From positions 2,666,001-2,730,000 of the forward strand of contig PZJY01000001.1 in NCBI GenBank assembly GCA_031472005.1: DNA of 64,000 nt, in the 5' to 3' direction. Below the pieces are notes generated by a model. It saw nothing but the letters and a program-made list of their open reading frames with translations. It had not been told where the DNA came from and did not search any database. The stretch comes from Tetracladium setigerum. Lineage: Eukaryota > Ascomycota > Leotiomycetes > Helotiales. A program made the translations under genes and the position numbers. Positions 24,348 to 32,826 of this stretch are shown here, piece after piece. Position 1 is the stretch's first letter. Every line of letters starts with the position of its first letter.

Positions 24348-25771
24348 ATGGCGATAATTTACTTCCTTCTTGTATTCATCGCTGTGGTAAGTCCTCGTAC
24401 TTTTGTAGTACATTTATCATCTGTTTAATTTCTCAACTAATAGGCTCTCACGTATGTCTGTGGTCGTATAATTTACAATCTTACCTTCCATCCACTTGCG
24501 GGTTTCCCCGGTCCCAAGCTATATGGCGTATTCAACTTCCCTTGGTTCCACCAGGCTTTGTCGAACAATGCCCCTTTCAAGATGAAGGAACTTCACGAGA
24601 AATACGGGGATGTGGTTAGATATGAGCCAAACGCCTTGTCATTTATTAAATCAGGATGTTGGATTGGTAAATGACTCGACGCCAACACTCATTATTGATG
24701 CTGATCTGTGTTGAGACATCAATGGTCGTCGCGTAGGAAGAAAAGACCTGATCAGAGACCCTGCCATGTTTCAGGAACCCCCTGGTCACTACCCATCGAT
24801 CCTACGCAAGTTGACTCGAGTTGCTATCGATGTTCACAGCTAATGGCCAACAGTTGGTAAAGACGCAGATCGCACGAAAGCACGGAAAGCACTCAGTCAC
24901 GCCTTCACTGAAACCGCTCTCCGCGAACAAGAACCCACAATCCAAAAGTACTGTGACGAGTTAATCTTCCGCCTTTCACAAGCATCTAAAGAAGAGAAGC
25001 ATGGCAAGATGGACATGGTACACTGGTTCAATTGCGTGGTATTTGATCTCTTAGGTGATCTTGCCTTTGGGGAATCATTTCATACACTGGAGGAGGGTAA
25101 ATACCATCCTTGGATGGTCACAATCATGGCGACCATGCAACTGACTTCATGGTTCATGTGTATGAATACGTTTCCGGTATCAGCCAAATGTTCTTCGCTG
25201 TCATGAACTTCATTCCAGCAGTTGGAGACGCCATGAAGACGCATCTTGCTTTCAATGAGAAAAAGGTTTCAGCACGTCTGGTGGAATGACTGTGGATAGT
25301 TTTTACATACCGGGAAATGCAATTCCATGGTCACTCGCCTTTCTGATTAGCCCCACTAACGAATCATGGTTTTTGTAGTTCCTTGTCTCGGTTCACCCTC
25401 TTGCTGCTTTTCTTTCCAAGGAAAACTTTAAGAATGCGGAGGAATTTGTACCAGAGCGCTGGCTCGGTGACCCTGAATATGCATCGGATGATTTAGCCTC
25501 CTGCCAACCATTTGGCTATGGACCGAGAGGTTGCTTAGGAAAAGTATATATCTTTTCATGTTCCTCCCCACAGCTACTTTTAATGTCCCCCTTTTCAAAT
25601 AGAAACAGTTGTACCGTTGCGGATACTGACAGAGACATACAGAAGCTAGCTCATGCTGAAATCCGCTCGGTCGTCGTTCGCCTCCTCTACAACTTCAGCA
25701 TCGAACTCTGTGAAGAATCGAAGAATTGGATGGACCATAAGGGCTTTTTGTTTGGCGTACTCCGCCTTTGA
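24348..25771 (+). pseudogene. cytochrome P450 pseudogene (CYP65/isotrichodermin C-15 hydroxylase-like)
   Basis: The N-terminal part is well preserved: an anchor helix from the ATG at 24348, then NLTFHPLAGFPGPKLYG, KMKELHEKYGDVVRYEPN and a conserved DRTKARKALSHAFTETALRE block. After the F/G region (AMKTHLAFNEKK, about 25240) the sequence jumps directly to SGGMTVDSFYIPGN, which in intact relatives lies after the K-helix. The I-helix (AGxxT) and the ExxR motif are therefore missing, a loss of about 130 residues. The heme-binding loop is still readable (FGYGPRGCLGK, about 25510), followed by KLAHAEIRSVVVRLLYNF. A minus-one slip near 25150 separates SWFMCM from YEYVSGISQMFF, and an internal stop follows the N-terminal part. 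An enzyme without the I-helix and ExxR cannot fold as a P450, so I call a pseudogene. Confidence 0.85.
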
Positions 25772-26448
25772 CGGTTAAGTTCACTGAGAGAGATTGATGG
25801 AAGTAACTACTGAGTGAATGTGAAATACGGATGGATGATGGTTGCTGAGAATGGTGATGAAACATTTCTTGTACTGCCATATGAAGCGAACGGATTTACT
25901 TGCTATCTCTATGTACCTAGAATGATAGCCAGCCTATTTTCCTATGGAAATTTCGTGAACTGCAAATCTACTGTGCCACGAAGTCACGTGCCTGTGCTAT
26001 TCTTTATATATGAACTTTTGTCCTCCGGGATCTCCTCAAATCACCGTGATTCCCAGTGATCCCTTTCTTCCTGATCACAATGATCATGTAGTGATCATAT
26101 CATTCCTAATCGAAATCAACCAGTCACAGGAGTTCTCTTTGAGTTGCCCAATTGGCGATGGTACCAGGATACTCCCGAGCCTCAGCCTCATTTCTCACTC
26201 TCAATCTCATCCTCTTTTCTACTTCTTCATTCACCCCCCCCCCACCACACCCATCGTTTCCACAACGACTCCTCTTCCATCGGAATTCTTTTTCTCTACC
26301 ATCGCCATCGCCATCGCCATCCCTCCACCACCACAACCCTCCTAACTAGACTACGTGGGATCGCAACCTAAGAACTGTACAGTCCTGTACTTCCGCATTA
26401 TTTTGAACCCTTCATACAGCGAGACCGTTCAAATTTTCTAGGCCCCAA
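25772..26448. other. spacer between P450 pseudogene and HET-WD40 gene
   Basis: No gene is supported. It includes a CT/CA-rich stretch (26170-26340) with CATCGC repeats (about 26298-26320), probably the promoter and leader of the HET-WD40 gene. Confidence 0.5.
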
Positions 26449-28149
26449 ATGCGTCTTCTAAAGCTAGACTCAAACGGCGAATTTAGCCTCACAAAAAACA
26501 TCATCCAGCCGACAATGCCTTATGCGATACTCTCTCACACATGGGGAGGTGAAGAGGTCACCTTCGCGGATCTGAACGATGGCTCTGGGAAGTCGAAAAT
26601 TGGATACAAAAAGCTTCAGTTCTGTGCACAACAGGCCGCTCGTGATGGCTTTCAATACTTCTGGGTGGACACCTGTTGCATCAACAAATCGGACAGCGCC
26701 GAGCTTTCGGAAGCTATTAACTCTATGTTCCGCTGGTATTGCAAAGCAGCGATATGCTATGTGTATCTGGCAGATGTTTGGATTAGAGATCGATTAGAAA
26801 CGTCTCTAAGGGAAACCGATTTTGGAAGTAGTCGATGGTTCACCCGGGGTTGGACACTTCAAGAACTTATTGCGCCGCAATTAGTCGAGTTCTTCTCCTT
26901 GAACGGCATTCGACTCGGCGACAAGAAATCACTAGAGGCACAGCTTCATAAGATAACGGGGATTCCTATTCTTGCTCTTCAAGGGAAGCGTCTTTCTGAT
27001 TACAGCTTCGACGAACGAGTTTCATGGGCACGAAATCGGAACACTGAGCGAGAAGAAGATCTTGCTTATTCCCTGCTCGGTATTCTCGACCTCTCACTGC
27101 CAGTTATATATGGCGAGGGGAAGGAGAAGGCATTTAGTAGGCTGAACCGTGAATGGAAACACCGAGTTGCTGAACTCCCGAAGGCCACCTTAAATGACAC
27201 CAAGCGAGTATATATACTAAAACAGACGATCGAGGGGCACAGTGACTCGGTCTGTTCAGTAGCCTTCTCGCCTGATTCGAGGCTGCTAGCTTCAGCATCG
27301 TACGACTATACCTTACGACTCTGGCACGTGGCTACTGGTAAATTGCAGCGGACGCTGAAGGGACATGACAGCGTTGTCTCATCAGTGGCCTTCTCAAACG
27401 ACTCGAGGCTTCTAGCGTCAGCATCAGCAGATCGGACTGTACGGCTCTGGGATGCGGCTACTGGTGAACTACAGCAGATACTTAAGGGGCACAGAGGTAC
27501 AGTTCGCTCAGTAGCCTTCTCGCCCGACTCGAGGCTATTGGCATCAGCATCAAACGACGGTACCATACGGCTCTGGGATACGGCCGCTGGTGCGCTGCGG
27601 CAGACATTTCAGGGGGGCAGCATGTCAGTCATGTCCTCAATCCTCAAGCCCATCATCACCTTGCTTGACATCGCCGTATTTTCAATAGCCTTCTCTCCCG
27701 ACTCGAGGCTGCTGGCATCGGCATCGTTCGATGGTACTATACGGCTCTGGGAGGCGGCTACTGGTGAACTACATCAGATACTTAAGGGACACAGAAGTAT
27801 AGTTCGCTCAGTAGCCTTCTCGCCCGACTCGAGGCTGCTGGCATCAGCATCAAACGACAGGACTATACGGCTCTGGGATGTGGCTACGGGTGTACTGCGG
27901 CAGACACTCAACGGGCGTGACATAGTCAGCTCAGTAGTCTTCTCGCCTGACTCAAAATTGTTGGCGTCAGCATCGCAGGACATGAAAGTGCGGCTCTGGG
28001 ATGTGGCCACTGGCGAACTACAGCAGATACTTGAGGGGCACAGCAGCGTAGTTAGTTCAGTCGCCTTCTCACCCGACTCAGGACTGCTAGCGTCTGCCTC
28101 AAATGACAGGACAGTACGGCTCTGGAAAGCGGCTACTAGTGCACTGTAG
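26449..28149 (+). CDS. HET-domain protein fused to seven WD40 repeats, without a NACHT domain
   Basis: The single-exon protein has 566 residues. The HET domain, which triggers heterokaryon-incompatibility cell death, has all three core motifs: YAILSHTWGG (about residues 25-34), YFWVDTCCINK (about 70-80) and WFTRGWTLQELIAP (about 127-140). The conserved tail DLAYSLLGILDLSLPVIYGE follows. After a linker of only about 20 residues a WD40 propeller begins at about residue 262 and continues to the stop. Seven repeats are visible, each with a SPDSRLLASAS-like core and RLW. Repeats are 42 residues (126 bp), except the fourth, which carries 16 extra residues. In HNWD proteins (HET-E, HET-D of Podospora) a NACHT NTPase lies between these parts. 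Here no P-loop (GxxxxGK) is present. It might be an alternative architecture or a deletion product of an HNWD gene. Confidence 0.9.
   Translation: MRLLKLDSNGEFSLTKNIIQPTMPYAILSHTWGGEEVTFADLNDGSGKSKIGYKKLQFCAQQAARDGFQYFWVDTCCINKSDSAELSEAINSMFRWYCKAAICYVYLADVWIRDRLETSLRETDFGSSRWFTRGWTLQELIAPQLVEFFSLNGIRLGDKKSLEAQLHKITGIPILALQGKRLSDYSFDERVSWARNRNTEREEDLAYSLLGILDLSLPVIYGEGKEKAFSRLNREWKHRVAELPKATLNDTKRVYILKQTIEGHSDSVCSVAFSPDSRLLASASYDYTLRLWHVATGKLQRTLKGHDSVVSSVAFSNDSRLLASASADRTVRLWDAATGELQQILKGHRGTVRSVAFSPDSRLLASASNDGTIRLWDTAAGALRQTFQGGSMSVMSSILKPIITLLDIAVFSIAFSPDSRLLASASFDGTIRLWEAATGELHQILKGHRSIVRSVAFSPDSRLLASASNDRTIRLWDVATGVLRQTLNGRDIVSSVVFSPDSKLLASASQDMKVRLWDVATGELQQILEGHSSVVSSVAFSPDSGLLASASNDRTVRLWKAATSAL
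27232..28146 (+). repeat. seven tandem WD40-encoding repeats, mostly 126 bp
   Basis: Repeat starts are near 27232, 27358, 27484, 27610, 27784, 27910 and 28033. Units are highly similar at the DNA level, especially across the segment coding for AFSPDSRLLASASNDRT. The fourth unit is 174 bp through an in-frame 48-bp insertion, and the sixth is one codon short. Differences concentrate in a few codons, such as those flanking the Asp after ASAS. Confidence 0.9.
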
Positions 28150-28983
28150 TAGAATGTCGCGGTTGACTGCTATGCCTCGGATCCTGTGTTGGTTATTATA
28201 AGATTAATACTGATTACGAAGGCCTGCCTTTTATTAGTTAACCAAAACTCTCAATGCGAATGACGAGCCTGAAATCTCCCTGGATCGTCAAGAGAACAAT
28301 ACCTCAAGCGGAATACCTTGAGGGATTGAAAATGATCAACGACAAGCATCACTTGACAGAAAAGCTAGGTTTTGAACCTCGGGTTTCTATGGGATTCGCG
28401 GAAATCAAAATTTCTTCTCTGAAATGAATTCACAGAAATGAGTTCCAATTGCCACGTCAAGGGAAAAGTAATTCAAGGCTAAAACTACCCAGCTGGATTT
28501 CCTGCAATAGTGCAGGAGAAAGCTGCAGTATCTAAGGTACGCAGGTAGATAGATACCTGTATGTAGTTTGATTGCTACACAATTCTTGATATGCAATTAG
28601 ATATTTGAAAGATTAGACTCGGTAAATATAGATTTACAAGTCAACAAGTTCCTGGAAATGTAAGACTACATGTAGTGGTAGATTGACTCAGATGCAGGCA
28701 GATAGCTTTTGCGGATCATTTCCCCAGATTTTCGATGTCTCATGTCCCTGAAAACGGCCCCTGCGGCGGGCATTTCTTTTTAGCGTTGGCGCCGCCAAAC
28801 ACCCAAACCCCTTGCTGGGATCCTTCCAACTTCCTCCCTTCATGAACCAACAATGATCACCTAAACCACGTACCCCTCGCCACATCGTCCTCGACTGTAC
28901 ATATCTTCTCACGCTCTTTTGTTCGCTTTCAACTCTTCGCACGCTTCACAACCTCCGCAATTTTAATCATAACTCGCTTCTCA
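28150..28983. other. intergenic spacer
   Basis: AT-rich 3' flank of the HET-WD40 gene, then a GC-richer region upstream of the next gene. No gene or RNA was recognised. Confidence 0.5.
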
Positions 28984-29928
28984 ATGGCAACCACATCAGA
29001 CCATCAAGTCCCTGAATGGGAGACCGCAACCGCACCACCAAAACGAAGCCTTGCCAGCAGATTCGCATTCCTCTCATCTCTCAACCCCGCAAAATCGAGC
29101 GCGCAGAAGGAAACATCCGCCCAAGATTCAATTCGAGAGGGAGAGGTCGTCACACCGAAGCGCAGGTTCTCCGATAGGAAGCTTCCGCCCTGGCTGGCCA
29201 TATTCGGGACGACGCGCAAACTTCTCTACTGCGCTATCGGCGCATTGTTACTGTTGATACTCATATTGGGCCTGGCAATTGGTCTGACGAGAAGTAAAGG
29301 GTATGTCCAGTTTGAGTACATTCAATCCACGGCATTTTCGAGCCATTTTCTTCACCAGACGGTTTACGCGCTTTCGCAATTTCGACTCTTCAATACTGAT
29401 CCCCTCTTTTCGTACTCCCGACTTTTGCTCTTGAAAACCCCCTCATTTCGTACACTTTATTCTTCTTTAGTAGCACGCTATCTCACTAGACGATTTTATG
29501 TCCAACCAACATATCCATCCATTCAACCGGCTAATCCAAACCCCATCCGCAGATCAAAACATATCAATCTCCCCCTCCCCTCGGAGAAAGGCATTTTCAA
29601 CGGTGACCTAACATTCTACTCACCGGGCCCAGGCTACGGCGCTTGCGGATTCGAAAATACCTCTCAAGATGCCATCTGCGCGCTCTCCCATCTCGTCTTC
29701 GACGCCGTCTCCACTAGCTCAAACCCAAATCTAAATCCGCTGTGTGGGAAGAAAATCAGGATTACGAGATACGATCCGGCGCAAGGGAGGAATAACAGTG
29801 TGGATGTGATGGTAGTCGACAGGTGTACGGGGTGTAAGGAGAATGATGTGGATTTGAGTATTAAGATGTTCGAGATTTTGGCGGATGAGGATCAGGGGAG
29901 GGTGGTGGGGACTTGGGCGTGGTTGTAG
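28984..29928 (+). CDS. membrane-anchored RlpA-like double-psi beta-barrel protein
   Basis: Exons are 28984-29300 and 29553-29928, joined by a 252-bp GT-AG intron that happens to have no in-frame stop, giving about 230 residues. The N-terminal 75 residues are polar and basic. A single transmembrane helix follows (LLYCAIGALLLLILILGLAI). The C-terminal domain starts with FNGDLTFYSPGPGYGACGFE and contains CGKKIRITRY, VMVVDRCTGCKENDVDLSIK and VGTWAWL, the signature of RlpA-like double-psi barrels (expansin, barwin and EG45 type). The cysteine pattern and the VDRC..C..DLS motif fit the rare lipoprotein A/EG45-like group in fungi. The likely topology is type II with the barrel outside the membrane. 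The ligand and role are unknown; related soluble proteins bind cell-wall polysaccharide. Confidence 0.83.
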   Translation: MATTSDHQVPEWETATAPPKRSLASRFAFLSSLNPAKSSAQKETSAQDSIREGEVVTPKRRFSDRKLPPWLAIFGTTRKLLYCAIGALLLLILILGLAIGLTRSKGYVQFEYIQSTAFSSHFLHQTVYALSQFRLFNTDPLFSYSRLLLLKTPSFRTLYSSLVARYLTRRFYVQPTYPSIQPANPNPIRRSKHINLPLPSEKGIFNGDLTFYSPGPGYGACGFENTSQDAICALSHLVFDAVSTSSNPNLNPLCGKKIRITRYDPAQGRNNSVDVMVVDRCTGCKENDVDLSIKMFEILADEDQGRVVGTWAWL

Positions 29929-30493
29929 GTGAATTTTGAGAAGTGGTGGATGGATTTTTGTCGATAATGTTTATTGGGGGTAGAGGCAAGAAGAGGGTTC
30001 ACGCCTTTCTTTTGGAGAGTGCGATATTTACCTGCTGGTTGGTTCTTTTCTTGAGGATGAATTGCTGCTTTCTTGGGGCGGTACATACCTACTTGTTAGT
30101 CGGTTTCTTTGATTAGGGAGGAATTGCTGCTATTTTTGGGTAGCGAGCTCACCTGCTTGTTGGTTCCTTTTTTCATATGTTGGAGATACCCATTACTTGA
30201 AATCAAAAGCGAGATTGACCGGTTGGCAGGCCCAATATCAATTTGTGTATGATTCCCTCCATCCCCTTCGCATCTTTCCTTACATGCTAGTCGTTTTTTT
30301 TGTATTTTGCCATCTAGTAGTGTGGCATTAAAGTAGACCAAAAGACAAGAAGGATAAGCTCGTTCCAAGTTACCGCAATTGTCGAGTCTGTTCTCTACCC
30401 AGGCTCTTTAAAATGTCGTATATACTAACAATATGAGGGTATCTAATCATACACAAAATAGACAACCAAGCTCAATCCGATTTCTTCCCATCA
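29929..30493. other. convergent intergenic region with a decayed minisatellite
   Basis: 3' ends of the barrel-protein gene (plus) and the uniporter gene (minus) face each other. A degenerate tandem repeat occupies about 30031-30180. Otherwise nothing was recognised. Confidence 0.5.
30031..30180. repeat. degenerate minisatellite, unit about 57-64 bp
   Basis: Three consecutive units begin CCTGCTGGTTGGTTC, CCTACTTGTTAGTCGG and CCTGCTTGTTGGTTCC at about 30031, 30088 and 30152. The first two share an internal GAATTGCTGCT element. Noncoding. Confidence 0.65.
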
Positions 30494-32311
30494 TCACTCT
30501 TTTTCCCCCCTTCTCTTTCTCCTTCCCCCATCATCATCATCATCATCATCATCATCCTCCTTCCCCCTCTTCTTCGCCTTCTTCCTCTCCTCCCTCAACG
30601 CATCATGCACCTCCTCAGTCAACTCATCCTTCTTCTCATCCCACTCAACGTCATACTCATCCGCCACATTCCTCACCTCCTTCCTCAGCGCATTCGCCTC
30701 CTCAATCAGATTCTCCCATTTCTGTAGATCAAAGCCGCGTTTTTCATATAATGCGTTTTGTCGCTTGGAGACCGTCAGGTTGAGTGCTGAGCGGTAGCTG
30801 ACTTCGCGGTTGTGGTAGAGGAACCAGAGGTAGCCGATCATGATTGTGGAGAGGCCGGCGAGGTAGGTTACTGGTTCCATGGTGTCCCAGCCGTAGTGGG
30901 TGTGGAATGCTGGAGAGAGTTAGGACCTTGACTTTTCAATAGAAAGGGAAGGATAGTAAGTGATGGTGATGGACGACGTGGTAGAGGGACTTACTGAGCC
31001 AATATGTAGCACCCCACTATATTTTGTCAAAATCGTTAGCGAAGTGCACTCCTCCCTACTCTTGAAAGAAAAGCGGATTATTCAAACATACCCAACTAGC
31101 CAATAACCCAAACCCCCCATCGCTAACCTCTGCGCACTCTTATGAGCCATGTTATCACACTCCTTCTTCAAACTCGCCATCGTGGCCAGCTTCCGACTAC
31201 TCTTCCTCAACCTGACTCGGAGATAATGTGTCCTATCATTAAAACTCGGCACACCAACCCTGATCTCCTTCTCGGCCCCTTCAATCTCAACCGCAAACTC
31301 CTTCCCCTCGCCGCATCTCGGATGAAATCACCCAACTCAGTACTACCTGACCAACGAACCCAACGGACTTCTGAATCAGGTTGCTGCGGTCCTTCGTGGC
31401 CTTGTCCGCCATATGTCTCTACACCACCTTCACCAGGTCCACCGCGTAGACCACTTTCTATCCTTTCGAGTTTGGAAGCTTCATCAACCTCCTCCTCTGC
31501 TTTCTTATTCTCTTTCTCCTTTTTATTTTCTTTCGTAATCTTCCCCACCTTAACAATCTTCCCATCAATCATCTGCTCATCATCACCAACTTCCTCCTCA
31601 TGATCAAGTTCATCCTTATCTTTCTTCGCTGCGCGCTCTTGTTCGCTTCCGCTGTCTTCCGCGCGGAAGTATACATCCGGGGATTTCTCTTTGCCGTTTG
31701 AGGCTGAGATCATGGGGAGTTCGGATTGGATGAGGCGTTCGAGGTAGGAGAGCGGCTGTTGGGGGTGGACGAGGAGGGCGAGCGGTTCGATGTCTTTACG
31801 GTCGCTGTTTTTGTCGAGGGTAGTGAGGGGAAGAATGAGTTTGAGGAGGCGTGAGGGCGTGGTTAGGAGTTTGCCTATGGGAACGAGAAGGGGTTTGTTA
31901 GATCTCTTGTTTGATTGCATAATGATTTGAACTTTATGAGGACTTGATATCTGGGTAAACAAGCAGAGGGAACGAACCTTTGGTCATAGCACTCGCCTGT
32001 CGGTTCCTTTTCACAGGCGGTTGATCACTTCCTTCTCGATGCCATGGAGTTCGAGCCTGTTTCTCCTTCGCTTGTCCAATAGCTTCGTCCAAACTCCCTT
32101 TCTTGATACTATGCACTTGTCCATCTTTCTCCTCTTTTGCTTCGGTTTCGTGTTCTCTATCCTCTTCTCTGAACCTAGGACGACTTGTATGTAGATATTG
32201 GAAACATTCAGGTGGGGCAGGCCTACTGCGGAAAGTTGGGGTTATGAGTTGGATCCTTGGAGCTGGAGTAAACGCGAAACTGCTGGGGATGTTCTGTAAA
32301 GCGCGCCGCAT
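30494..32311 (-). CDS. mitochondrial calcium uniporter (MCU) pore subunit
   Basis: MCU forms the Ca2+ channel of the inner mitochondrial membrane. Exons are 31978-32311, 31092-31874, 30995-31016 and 30494-30909, giving about 518 residues after repair. The N-terminus is Arg-rich and suits a mitochondrial presequence. A long charged Lys/Glu region (about 31480-31620) precedes a conserved domain with LGDFIRDAARG and FAVEIEGAEKEIRVGVPSF. Two helices flank the selectivity filter WDTMEPVTYL, the fungal form of the W-D-x-x-E-P signature. The next segment, STIMIGYLWFLYHNREVSYR, is highly family-like. The C-terminus is a coiled coil ending in a run of Asp from a CAT microsatellite. The frame slips at 31304-31307, and the junction of exons 2 and 3 fits only if a further G is added at 31091-31093. 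The 22-nt exon 3 encodes WGATYWL. Identity is certain; both slips are probably consensus errors. Confidence 0.92.
30529..30556. repeat. CAT trinucleotide repeat coding poly-Asp in MCU
   Basis: About nine CAT units on the plus strand, read as GAT (Asp) codons in the C-terminal tail of the uniporter. Confidence 0.85.
31091..31093 (-). other. candidate 1-base deletion at exon 2 donor of MCU
   Basis: With the GTATGT donor the upstream exon ends with two bases of a Gly codon, yet the 22-nt exon must start in phase 0 to give WGATYWL. A fourth G before the donor solves the phase. An alternative is the weak donor GTTGGG five bases upstream, which also gives phase 0 but drops a Val-Gly pair. Confidence 0.45.
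31304..31307 (-). other. candidate 1-base deletion in C/G run (MCU gene)
   Basis: Coding-strand frame passes from ..ELGDFIRDAARG to KEFAVEIEGAEKEIRVGV one base out. Five G instead of four restores it, with conserved sequence directly on both sides. Confidence 0.75.
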
Positions 32312-32826
32312 CTTGAAATCGAGAAAATATATGCGGTAGTTCCTGAAAGAGTCAATTCATAGAAACATTTTAGAGAAATAGGTAGTAAGGTTTCTTGGGC
32401 TTTGCCGTGCTTTAAGCTGTTTCCAGGACGGGACAAGTCCGTAAGGGAGCTTCACAAGGGGCATTGAAGCTTGTTTGGTAGCCTTGGCGCAAGGTCCTCC
32501 CACGTCATCAATTCAAGAAAAAAACGTGACTAGGAAATGGGAACAGCATCAACAACAGCAACGCATAGATTGGAAAAGATGAACAAACTTTCATGGGAAA
32601 TTGCGTCTGAGAGGAAATCGTAGAAAACTTCAATAAAGAAACTTCATGATAATGTGTATTGCGCGAGTAACCAAAAATCCAGCTGCAGGCTAGATAGACA
32701 ACCAGCCTCATTGCATGCACGCCAACCGAGACCCAGCACAATACTTGTGTACAATAATACAATTAAACATCTAATGCTTTCGTTCATCCAATCCCACTTG
32801 TCATCTCAAAATGCATATTTTCCCTC
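32312..32826. other. spacer between OGDH 3' end and MCU start
   Basis: About 0.5 kb holding the MCU promoter and the 3' untranslated region of the 2-oxoglutarate dehydrogenase gene (both minus strand). No other feature was recognised. Confidence 0.5.

Noticed and set aside
27624..27688. GT-AG intron inside the fourth WD40 repeat
   Set aside because: The candidate lengths (65 or 56 bp) would shift the frame of the remaining repeats, whereas the unspliced reading is open and in phase.
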